Source: Pomphorhynchus laevis (taxonomy: Eukaryota; Acanthocephala; Palaeacanthocephala; Echinorhynchida; Pomphorhynchidae). From it: a DNA stretch of 64,000 nucleotides. The position numbers and the translations under genes are program-made. The number at the start of each line of letters is the position of its first letter. Positions within the stretch are counted from its first letter, which is position 1. Shown here piece after piece: positions 20,550-29,342 of this stretch. The stretch lies in the NCBI GenBank assembly GCA_012934845.2, contig WNNJ02000860.1, positions 62,001 to 126,000 of the forward strand, given 5' to 3'. The notes below the pieces were generated by a model. That model saw only the letters and a program-made list of their open reading frames with translations, made no database searches and was not told the DNA's origin.

Positions 20550-21624
20550 CTATTTAAAAAAGGTAAAATTAAACGTTGTAATTATCAAAATAATTTATAA
20601 AATTAATTGTTAGTTGTAAAGTAAAAGTATTTAAGTATTTAAATATTAACTTTGATAGTTACGAATTAAGAAACCTAACTTATGTTACATGTATACCACA
20701 AAACATCCGAAATATCCTGCCACTTACGGATATGGTATGTTTTCCCCAGGGAAAATTGAATCAGATGAATAATAACTAACATTTCTATAATTAAAAGATA
20801 ATAACTTATCTTATTTAACTTATATTATATAGGTTAAATATGACTTATATTATAGTATAATATAATACTTTATTTTAGTATTATAATATAGTATTATATT
20901 GGGAAGAAATACAAGATACTTGGATATAATGATGAAGATATTGTTGATACTTGAAAATACCTTTCTTAATTGAAATAATAAAAATTATATTTTAAATATT
21001 AAAAAAATTAAAAATTAAATATTTACTGTCGAAATATTAAAAATAAAAATTCTCATTTGCTGACCATTACGTGATTATAACAAAATTAGGAAAATTCCGT
21101 AGATGTCCTTCCAACTCAATGATGCTAATATATATTTCATGCTCACGAGCAGCCTTTACGAGGGAGCAGTTTTCAGCCCGAAACACGCGTTCGCGAGTTT
21201 GGTCTCTTGCATTTTGTGTACGATTGGGACGAATCCGTATCGAATAAGGATGTCCACATTACACACGTGAAAATTGAAAGACTTTACCACTGATAACGGC
21301 TTTTGTTAGTACCCTCCTGATCGGCCTGTGGTATGGGCCTGTCACCGGGAGTTGCCGCGTTTAGCTCACCCAGCAGCTCGTATGCTGCTGGAAGTTTCTA
21401 GAAGCACCACGAGGAGGATTATATTATAAAATAATTATAATATTATATTATATATTATCATAAATATAGTATGACATAATATAAAATAATATTATTTTAA
21501 TTTTTATATATAATAATTCAATGCAAATGCTTTCAAACGTAAACATTTATATAGCAAAACGCAATCACCAAAATACAAAGCATAATAAACATATCCTAGA
21601 TGATAAATGTTAGAAACTAGGTAC
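20550..21624 (-). other. Intron of the scribbler-type gene, with an unassigned GC-rich block
   Basis: The donor is CTAAG|GTACCT at 21624 and the acceptor TAAATAG at 20550. Most of it is A/T-rich, but 21080-21420 is clearly richer in GC. It holds a palindrome CCAGCAG-CTCGTATG-CTGCTGG (about 21370) and a minus-strand frame of about 61 codons (GHPYSIRIRPNRTQNARDQT.., about 21260-21075) with no start codon. I cannot assign this block. It could be a transposon scrap or an alternative exon. Confidence 0.6.
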
Positions 21625-21715
21625 CTTAGAATATCAAGATTGCTTATAGAGCTGCTTTCCAATAGTGTACCAACATAAGTACGGCCTTTCCAAGTCACAT
21701 TTACAGCTAGTGCAC
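21625..21715 (-). CDS. sbb: Scribbler/ZNF608/609-type gene, exon 2
   Basis: This 91-nt exon is bounded by a good acceptor (TTTTTTTACAG) and donor (AAG|GTACCT). Joined to exon 1 it reads ..IKG-ALAVNVTWKGRTYVGTLLESSS. That matches the signature (G)[20 protein letters not shown] of vertebrate ZNF608/ZNF609 and insect scribbler, so the identification does not rest on one motif alone. The residues after TYVGTLL diverge (vertebrates have a conserved HDWAPPRFC segment, which is not obvious here). The exon is phase 1 in and phase 2 out, consistent with both neighbours. Confidence 0.85.
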
Positions 21716-22073
21716 CTGTAAAAAAACGGAAGATACAAAACGGCTAGCTTATTTAAACCTAAAAATAGTGTTTTATACAATCTCAAAGTTGAACACGACG
21801 GTTACTACCCAGGTTTACGTAATCTACTGTAATAACACCTGGATCCACATACATCATATTCATAAAGTTGGTAGTGGCTTGAAATAAACATTTGAACAAC
21901 AAATTAAGCTATGCGCACGAATATACGGGGCCAGCAGTTTACAATATAGTCCACATGTATCTACTAGCCAATAATATATATGTTGGATTGTTGTTGTGCT
22001 ACTTTTATAAATTAAGGCTTTTTTATTATCGATATTTCTAAGCAGCAGCCTCAGTAAGTGCTATAATACTAGC

Positions 22074-22120
22074 CAAAATGTCACTGCTTTGACATTTTGA
22101 GCATCCGGCTAATCGGATGC
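22074..22120. other. Two adjacent perfect hairpins in an intron
   Basis: CAAAATGTCA (22074-22083) pairs with TGACATTTTG (22090-22099) around CTGCTT. Two bases on, GCATCCG (22101-22107) pairs with CGGATGC (22114-22120) around GCTAAT. The stems are perfect at 10 and 7 bp. They could be ends of a foldback element or a small structured RNA; nothing else identifies them. Confidence 0.7.
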
Positions 22121-22451
22121 CCAAAATCGTCACGGTGTTAACCAAACATGCTAGATATCACATGTTTCTCCATGTTGGATGACATGCTTATCTAACATGT
22201 TTATATGAAATGCTTATATTAGAAAGCATTCCAGAATGATTCGCTTACTGTCATTACAGAATGTTACAGCTAAACAAGATTCGGCAGAACAAGAGAACTG
22301 ATTAAATTAGCGACTATTTAACTAAGATTACAAGACATTGAATCCTAGTTGAGGCCATTAACTAGGATTAGTGACCAGTTAGTAACCATTTAAGTGACCA
22401 TTTAACTAGGATTACAAGACATTGAATTCTATTGAGATTAAGCGGAATGAG

Positions 22452-22808
22452 GGGACGTTATGTACGGAGTATAGAGGATAGTTATGGGTGTCGTATAAAT
22501 CTAGTAGTGTCCTGAGAGATCGGATCGATTTAGTCTTCTGAATGAAAATAACGTATGCATCTCGACCAGATAGAAGGCGAAGAGCAAACGTACATCCCGA
22601 ATGTACGAATTTATCATCGTACAGAACAGTCGTTTATCATCATTACAGAACAAGATTCTGTAATGAAGAAGAGTGAGGATGAGTTATCAACGGAGTATAG
22701 AGGATAGTTATGGGTTGTGGTAAAAATCTAGAAGATCGGATCGATTTAGTCTTCCGAATGACAATAACGTATGAATCTCGACCAGATAGAAGGCGAAGAT
22801 CAAAAACA
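22452..22808. repeat. Direct repeat of about 130 bp
   Basis: Two copies with a start-to-start distance of about 226 bp share CGGAGTATAGAGGATAGTTA, AGATCGGATCGATTTAGTCT and ATCTCGACCAGATAGAAGGC in the same order. They differ by point changes and an approximately 8-bp indel. The repeats lie within an intron of the scribbler-type gene. Their function is unknown. Confidence 0.8.
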
Positions 22809-23588
22809 ATGCCCTGAGATATGTGAAATAGTTTAATTGTCAATTTATGGATATTACGATACGTTTTGTATTTTTGGACTTTATGAGATATTAGAACGAC
22901 TTTATTCAGTTGTCAATCAAAATTGATCCTCATTTAATTAATTAATTAATTAATTATTAATTAATTTATTAATAATTATTAATAAATTTATTAATTTATT
23001 ACGAGAATTTTCATAAGAACTAAATCAACATGATGTTTTACTAATTTATTTATATTTGGCTTTTGTCCGAGAATACTTTTGATATCGTCAAATATATCCA
23101 GAAGCAATTTCAATTTAGGATCTAATGCACCATCATGACTAGCAGGGCTTTGATACTAGGAATTTAATAATAGTATTTGGTTGATTTGTAAATGGTTCAG
23201 TAAATGATGTTTTCTTTTTTTGTCGAAAGATCGTTACTCTTATTTCGAATGAACAATTTTGGCGTACTTTAACAAGCCTTTGGCTCAATTAAAATTGCTT
23301 CATAGTTATTTCCATAAAATTTAATAAATCAAAAATGTTACTAAAAATATTACTAAAAATTACTGAAAATTATAAATATATATATTTTAAAATATATATA
23401 TTTTATATTAAAAAATATTACTGAAAATTTTACTAAAAATAATCGTTACAAAGTAACGATTATATTAAGAAATAGCGATTATTCCTAGTTTCCTAATTCC
23501 TAGTTCCGTTTACAAATATTTTTACCTTTAAATTCTCCATATAATAGAAAGCGTAGTTGCACAGATTGTTTGATAAATTAATATAAAC

Positions 23589-23787
23589 CTTTTATAGACT
23601 CAGTCCATATGATCCCTTCAAGCACAACTTCGGTACCAGGTTCACAAGGTCCTAGTAAATCAGGATCCATATTTACTTCAACAGATTTGCAGTGTTCTCC
23701 AATTTTCATTTCAGTTGAGCTACTGGATTCTTCATCAGCCGTTGTTGTATTGGTGGTGTTTAGTGGCGATCCTCTAGTAGAAGCACG
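23589..23787 (-). CDS. sbb: Scribbler/ZNF608/609-type gene, exon 1 in window
   Basis: This 199-nt exon lies between acceptor TATTAATTTAAG and donor AAAG|GTTTAT. Reading minus it gives a Thr/Ser-rich start (RASTRGSPLNTTNTTT), then MDPDLLGPCEPGTEVVLEGI and IWTESIK. LGPCEPGT.V.LEGI.W is the hallmark of the conserved N-terminal domain of the scribbler/brakeless and ZNF608/ZNF609 proteins. These are nuclear regulators of transcription in axon guidance and Notch/T-cell development respectively (family knowledge). Exon phase is 0 in and 1 out. Earlier coding exons, including the usual acidic N-terminus, should lie at higher coordinates but I could not identify them. Confidence 0.88.
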
Positions 23788-24011
23788 CTTAAATTAATAG
23801 AAAATATGTGAACAATAATGCATATTTTAAACTTTAATTAATACTTTAATCGATAAAATCGTTTTTTAATACAATCGCTTTTAGCACATAATCGCTTCGA
23901 AGAATTAAACGGAGATAATAGCTTCAAAATCTCTATTGATGAGTTATGTTCATTGCATCAAATAAATTTACATGAAATTAAATTTATAAATTTTCTATGA
24001 ATTGAACTAGT
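23788..24011. other. Short AT-rich spacer upstream of the exon
   Basis: Presumed intron upstream of the first recognised scribbler-type exon. No other feature seen. Confidence 0.4.
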
Positions 24012-24330
24012 AATCAAGAAGAGTCAAATAATTTTTGTTTTCAAATTTTCAACCACTACTGCGGTCATCATCAGGAAAACGTCATTCACACGTTACAACA
24101 AACATATATAGCAAAACCAAATTTAGAAGAAACATATCGAAAGTTAATCTGGAAAAATAAATTGATTACAAATGGCAAATTTACTTTTCCAGATTAACTT
24201 CCGATATGTTTCTTCCAGATTTGGTTTTGCTATATATGGTTGTTGTAACGTGTACAATGACGTTTTCCTGGTGATGACCGCAGTAGTGGTTGAAAATTTG
24301 AAAACAAAAATTATTTGACTCTTCTTGATT
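24012..24330. repeat. Inverted-repeat element 1 with hammerhead-like core
   Basis: Arms of about 145 bp (24012-24156 and 24185-24330) flank a 28-bp loop and match with a few differences. In the left arm, minus strand, the order is GTTTTC (24080-24075), CTGATGA (24074-24068), TG, a stem ACCGC-AGTA-GTGGT, T, GAAA (24050-24047), ATTT, GAAAAC (24042-24037). GTTTTC and GAAAAC pair as stem I, giving the CUGAUGA / stem II / GAAA plan of a hammerhead ribozyme with a minimal stem III. The right arm carries CTGGTGA instead. Penelope-like elements are known to carry minimal hammerheads in their terminal repeats. Confidence 0.7.
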
Positions 24331-24478
24331 TTTCTACTATTTTAATATGGAGTCTGCTTACACAATGAATTGAACTGTAAGTGTGAGAATGAAATAAAAT
24401 ACCTAGATATACAATAGACATTACAAAGTGTATTCTAACTACAATATACCTTGTAATATTATAAATTTAATAAAATTA

Positions 24479-24686
24479 TATTTTATTTATAGAATGGAAC
24501 CAAGGAAACGACAGTTTATTCGATAAAAGGTTCAGTTCAATATTTCAATTGTGCCGCTATCATAATCATCAGAAACTAAATCATCGTTAATTAATTCTTG
24601 ATGATGATAGCATCTGCTATTGAAATATTGGACTGAACTTTTTATCGAATAAATTGTCGTTTCCTTAATTTCATTCTATAAATAAA
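24479..24686. repeat. Inverted-repeat element 2 with hammerhead-like core
   Basis: This is a second, different inverted repeat. Its outer arms are TTATTTATAGAATG at about 24482 and the complement near 24680. The left arm, minus strand, reads AGTTT (24577-24573), CTGATGA (24572-24566), a variable stem II, GAAA (24546-24543), TATT, GAACT (24538-24534). AGTTT pairs with GAACT. The right arm, plus strand, has TTGATGA (24598-24604), stem ATAGC-ATCT-GCTAT and GAAA (24622-24625). The plan is the same as element 1 although the stem sequences differ. This suggests conserved structure rather than chance. Confidence 0.7.
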
Positions 24687-24910
24687 TTACAAGAAACAAA
24701 TGAATATTAAAAAAATTAAATTATAAAAAAAATAAATTAAAATTATAAAATTTTAAACCAACTTTTATCGATAATACACAAACAAAATAATAATCACACA
24801 ATAATATATATATATTAAATTATATCTGATTTATTTCAAAAATTACATTCAAGGAATCCCGCAAATTCGCTCATTTAAAACAAACAAAATTAAAATAAGT
24901 ATTCATTTGA

Positions 24911-25048
24911 TGTAATCACCGTCTCCGTAATGGAATGTTGCCAGAATGGCGCAGGATCTTTGATCTTGATGCTCTTAAGCTAGCCGATACCATTCTAGCC
25001 GAAGATATGCCGATTGATGTGCGCAAAGCGCTCATCTCATCACTATAG
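24911..25048 (+). other. Short unassigned reading frame
   Basis: A plus-strand frame, open from a stop at 24908 to TAG at 25046-25048, reads RLRNGMLPEWRRIFDLDALK then LADTILAEDMPIDVRKALIS. It is protein-like (amphipathic, balanced composition) and GC-richer than its surroundings, so it is probably a scrap of a real coding sequence. I do not recognise the family. It lies head-on against the minus-strand transposon domain at 25065. Confidence 0.35.
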
Positions 25049-25064
25049 TATGTTCCTTTATTTG

Positions 25065-25450
25065 CTATTTTTTAGCTAAGTTCTTCAGCAAAGCAGACGC
25101 TGCCGGTCCAAGAGCGCTGTTGGTTGAAAATACGAATGGAGAAAAGGATGCATTTTTAATATCAATAATTCGTTCTTCGCATTTCGCTCGCTTTCTGCTT
25201 TCGTGATATTCAAATGCAGCGGATAATGGCTTAATGGTATAGGATGGTGCAAGATTATTGAAGATACAAACGTCGATGAACGTTCGCTCAATCCTAGTTT
25301 CAAAAAGTCCGTTGCACACAATATCTGCTCGAGCTTTAGGTTTGTGAGTTGTCGTACTGGTCAAAAAGTTGTAGTACTCGGGTACTGCTGACAGGCACGG
25401 TTCTAAGGCAACACAGTGTATGTATTGTAGATCTCAAACTTTTTTAATAA
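25065..25450 (-). pseudogene. Transposon-associated C-terminal domain fragment (1)
   Basis: The frame reads CLSAVPEYYNFLTSTTTHKP, KARADIVCNGLF, RTFIDVCIFNNLAPSYTIKP, AAFEYHESRKRAKCEERIID, FSPFVFSTNSALGP. This matches a domain I associate with animal retroelement-like proteins: E..L..L......ARLDI.A.GFW....R.FFDVRVF.P.A.S....Y..HE..K...Y..R....E...F.PLVF...GG.G. The D..FDV pattern suggests a PD-(D/E)XK-type nuclease, but that is inference. The conserved Gly-Gly-Met is Ser-Ala-Leu here. A second, complementary fragment of the same domain lies at 35858-36172. Confidence 0.6.
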
Positions 25451-26804
25451 TCAAATATAATTAAACACATAATAATCAAAATTATTTTTATTATTTTATT
25501 GATTTAGATTATCTTAATTTAACTATTTAAAGCAAAGTTAATAAAAAACAAATTATAAAAAAATAATATATCGATAATGCACAAACTGAATACATTTTAA
25601 TTAACTTTTGACACAAGCTCTGTATAGTAACAATATTTTTAACCGTTACCCTTATGAGATAAGGGCATTAAATCATTGCAACTTGTCTTGAGTTCACGAT
25701 AGCACAACTGAAATTGAAGGATATACAAGGAATAATAAATATCAGAATGATTTACGAGGAAACCATTTTTTATTAACTTCTTTGCTCAAGATAAAATCGG
25801 GAAGAACCTTATAACTTATCTTACAAGTTAGATATGGACACGATAGCTTGTATAAACGTGCTTTTAAAAGCAAAGGAACTCATCACTTATGGCGATAGGT
25901 AAAACTCATTTTGCCTATCGTCATGAAAAAAATATCACATTTCATTTTGATAATTTTTTTTGTAAATTGAAACAGTTTTGCTGTAACTCCTTCTAATGAA
26001 CTACTTTAACATCAAAGGCTTATAAGGCTTACTCCTTTAACATCAAAGGCTATCATTATAAGTGATAGCTCGAAGTACGGTGTTTAAAGCAGCTGGTGAA
26101 AATGTCTAATAGAACATGTACCGAGTTGTCTGGTGAACGAAATCCTCGTAAAATGTTTCAGACACACACACTAACAGCATATTATATGTTTATAGAGACA
26201 AGGTTTTCAGCTCGTACGATATCTTCTGGGTATATCCAAAGATCAGCTATACAGTGCTACCGACAATAGTGGAGTATTGTAGGTTTTCTGTCTCAGCGAC
26301 ACGACGTCTAGATCCTGTGATTAACATTTTTTAACGACAATGATCATTAAAAGCATCAATTAACGATTAATGAACACAAAGTAGGACATATTTTCGATGT
26401 AGTTATGTGCTTATGAAAATCATATTAAATGATAGTGTTTTTACATATTAACAAAAAGCTGTTTAAAAGCTGAATAAGAAAATTAACAAATAGTCCCGAA
26501 TGGACATTGCTAAGGACAATTTTATATATTAGAGATAACTATTTTCATGTGGAAAGAATTAGTTTTCAACATAGTGAAAAGAGATTCGAACGGATGAATT
26601 ATTAAGCAAATTACTTCTACCATTACTATATCGTTTAGGCTGTGCATTTGTCCGATTTGCGTAAAACAACAATCAAGCGAAAGATGTTTGAGCGCTACAA
26701 AAATAAAATTTAATTAAGTTAAATTACGCTCCTAATTTACAATTTAGCCGAAGGGACAAACCCAGTTTTACGAATTTGAAACAGATAATAATGTACAATT
26801 CAGA
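25451..26804. other. AT-rich region, no gene recognised
   Basis: No frame, RNA gene or transposon end could be supported. A short duplication of TAACATCAAAGGCT occurs near 26008 and 26040. Confidence 0.45.
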
Positions 26805-27226
26805 TCAGATAACCGATTCTAAGTATTTAATTAAAAATAATGTTAAATAAAATTTAAATAAAATAATAATAAATAAATAATTTAATAATTTAACTTTATA
26901 TTTAATTATATCAAAATTTAATTATAAAATTAAATTACAATTTTAATTATATTAAAATTGAAAATTGAAAATAAAAGTTATCATTTCGTTTCATTTTAAA
27001 TTAAAGTCAGATTTCTCCATTATAATAAATAGAAGAAAACAATTCATCAAACTTGCTTGAAAATAAGCAGAAAAATAATAATATCGTATCAAACATACAT
27101 CGTTTCAGTATTTCTGACTTAATTAGTCTTTTAAATAATGCATAGTTTCATTATTTCTTAGAGAGATTATATTACCGGGAAAACAAAGTCCACAGGTCAA
27201 TAATAACTTGTCAGTAGAACAAATTA
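26805..27226. repeat. Dispersed AT-rich repeat, copy left of a LINE insertion
   Basis: The segment ending with GTCAATAATAACTTGTCAGT AGAACAAAT at about 27198-27226 recurs at about 29018-29046. The preceding TTGCTTGAAAATAAGCAGAA (27053) recurs at 28915. The start (CAGATAACCGATTCTAAGTA) also resembles 29050-29080 and 28097-28120. These are diverged copies of one repeat unit; one of them received the LINE at 27227. Confidence 0.65.
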
Positions 27227-28096
27227 GTACATATATGATGATATATGCATTCTGTTTGATTCTGAACATACGTCAATCCTCAATCAACTTCTGTCTATTC
27301 GACCCCGACGTTTTCAGCGCTTCCGCCATCCTCTCTGGTTCGATTCCTACTGTTGTGTTTCCAAGCGTCGACTTCGTCACTCTTTTCGTGTGTTTAATCG
27401 TTTTCTTAAACGTTCTTCGAACTCACTCACTCCAAATCTCCGTGCTTCCTATCTTTCTCTTCGCCGTTCCTATCTCATTTTTATGCGTACTAAGCGTATC
27501 AACTCTAAATCTCATTAAAAAATCTTAAACTCAATTCTTTCACGATCATATACCTTTTGTTATATAAATCCTAATGAACTTTCCCCTTATCTGCAATCTA
27601 AGCTATCTAATTTAATTTCCGTACTACCATATGCCTCTTGTATCCTCTCTTCTATTTGAATACTTCCCTCCCAGAGCTATTCCACATTCTTTCCGTTTCT
27701 TCTGAAGTTTCTTCAGTACTTCTGTCATTACCTAATAAAACCTCTCCATCTGACCCAATTCCCACTCACTTGCTTGAACATATCTGCTCATTTATCTCAG
27801 CTTTCCTAACCACTTTGTTCAACTTGTCTATCCGTAGCCGCATATTTCCTACCTACTACTGGAAATGCGCCACTCTTCGTCCTCTTCTCAGAATGCAATT
27901 TCTCGACCCTTCACTACCATCTTCGTACCGTTCTATCTAACTTCTCCCAACCCTCTCCAAACTCCTTGAGCGTCTCGTTCTCAAGCAAGTTAATGCACAT
28001 CTATTTTTTTCCAACTTGTTTCCTCCCTTAGTGGACTTGTAAGCGTGCTGTTGGTACGCATTTGCCACTTTTAATAAATTATTGTTGTTGTTATTG
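27227..28096 (+). mobile_element. Family A LINE, internally deleted copy
   Basis: It starts in the endonuclease-RT linker (CILFDSELTSIINK-like sequence, about 27247), passes through the RT fingers (27638-27940: FHILSVSSEVSSVLLSLPNK, SIRSRIFPTYYWKC) and stops in the SNLFPP segment at about 28028. It then jumps to the 3' hairpin (GCGTGCTGTTGGTACGC, about 28044-28060) and an ATTGTTGTTGTTATTG tail. The whole palm and C-terminal domain are missing. It interrupts a repeat whose uninterrupted relative lies at about 29046. Confidence 0.8.
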
Positions 28097-28204
28097 CTAT
28101 TATAACTAAGTCTACGTATTTTATACGATATATAAATAAAAATAAATAATAAATAATTATCAATAATTAATAATTAATATTAATTATATTAATATATTAA
28201 TAGC

Positions 28205-28345
28205 GTAGGTATTGGATCAAGTGGGTGACATTAAAAAGGACCGAAACGTGAAACATAGGTATTGGATCAGTAGCTGATGAGGTCCACCAATACTGAAATG
28301 TAGCGTACTGCCGTTGGCTTATAGATAGGATCAGAGTAGCGTGCA
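28205..28345. repeat. GGACCGAAAC/CTGATGAGGTCC repeat, copy 1
   Basis: Contains GGACCGAAACGTG (28238), then a hairpin TATTG-GAT-CAGTA, then CTGATGA (28274-28280) and GGTCC. GGACC and GGTCC can pair, which would enclose GAAA and CTGATGA as in an open-stem-II hammerhead layout. Downstream the repeat continues with CTTATAGATAGGATCA and AGTAGCGTGCAGAATAAA. Confidence 0.65.
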
Positions 28346-28611
28346 GAATAAAAAATGGTATTCAAAATTTCAATGGTAACAATGACTGCACAGGTACATT
28401 AACTTAAAATAAGATAATAAACTATAGATGACTAGTTTGATAATAGTAATCATTTGGAGAAATAGGTAGGTTTTCAAATTGAAGTTTGCACATTCCCCTA
28501 CCAACGCAGATTGAATTTAAAATCAGAAATGATTTCAATTAAATTTGCAAAATGTAAGACGAAAGTCTTTCATTAAATCTAATTGCCAATAGAAACAGAT
28601 GAGTAGAGTGA

Positions 28612-28745
28612 TCGTCAGCCAACATTAAGAGGACCGAAACGTGTAACGTAGGTATTGGATCAATGGCTGATAAGGTCCACCAATACTGAAATGTAGTGTA
28701 TTGCTGTTGGCTTATAGATAGGATCAAAGTAGCGTGCAGAATAAA
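28612..28745. repeat. GGACCGAAAC/CTGATGAGGTCC repeat, copy 2
   Basis: About 393 bp from copy 1. It has GGACCGAAACGTGTAACGTA (28631), where ACGT-GTA-ACGT forms a perfect short stem after GAA. ATTG-GAT-CAAT follows, then CTGATAA (28677-28683) and GGTCC. The downstream part (TTGGCTTATAGATAGGATCA) matches copy 1 nearly base for base. Confidence 0.7.
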
Positions 28746-29235
28746 ATTAGTCATCAAAATTTTAATAATAACAATGATTGCACAGGTACATCAACTTAAA
28801 ATAAAGGATATTGTTTATTATCCATAAACATTCTTCGCTTAATGGTTTAAATTTATGTTTAATATATTTTTTGATTTATATATGGTGCATTATAAGAAAA
28901 AGAATAAATTAATCATTAAATTTGCTTGAAAATTAGCAGAAAAATAATCTCGTATTATTAATAATCTCGTATTTCTGACAAAGGTTATATATCACGGAGA
29001 AAACAAAGTCCAAAGGTCAATAATAACTTGTCAGTAGAACAAATCAGAGCAGATAACTGAGGCTACGTATTTTATACTATATAAAATAAAAGTATAGATA
29101 AATAATAAATAATTATATAAGATTTTATGCAATTTATATTTATATCAAGTTAGATTTAAAATTAAAATTTTAAATTAAAGCCAATTTTTATAAATTGACT
29201 AATAAATAACATACAATTTAAAGTATAATAAATAT
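28746..29235. repeat. AT-rich sequence with the uninterrupted repeat copy
   Basis: Includes 28905-29110, the relative of the 26805-27226 and 28097-28200 segments without a LINE between them. Otherwise A/T-rich with no gene. Confidence 0.55.
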
Positions 29236-29342
29236 ATGTCATCAGGAGGGACTGCTATGTTATTAGGTTTCGGCTCTATTCCTCGACCCAGCATAGCAGC
29301 GGGGCCAAATTCAAGCTAATGACGTATTTCCTCTGATGAGAT
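29236..29342 (-). other. Long hairpin with GCCGAAAC and CTGATGA boxes
   Basis: CTGCTATG (29252-29259) pairs perfectly with CATAGCAG (29292-29299). Outside these, CATCAGGAGG and CCTCTGATG pair with one bulge. The minus strand shows GGGTCGAGGAATAG, AGCCGAAACC and, further on, CTCCTGATGA. The boxes resemble the other structured repeats of this region, so it is probably another Penelope-type terminal repeat or related structured element. Confidence 0.55.

Larger units (their letters stand above)
21716..23588 (-). other. Intron of the scribbler-type gene, repeat-rich
   Basis: A large intron between exons 1 and 2. It holds two adjacent perfect hairpins (22074-22120), a direct repeat of about 130 bp (22452-22590 and 22678-22808), shorter repeats of GACATTGAATYCTA (about 22330 and 22420), an ATTA microsatellite (22925-22990) and a TATATA-rich tract (23370-23420). 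No LINE insertion is seen inside it, unlike both flanks. Confidence 0.7.

Noticed and set aside
21300-21420. tRNA-like or snRNA-like gene in the GC-rich intron block
   Set aside because: The palindrome does not extend to a cloverleaf, and A/B-box promoter sequences or Sm-site patterns are not seen.
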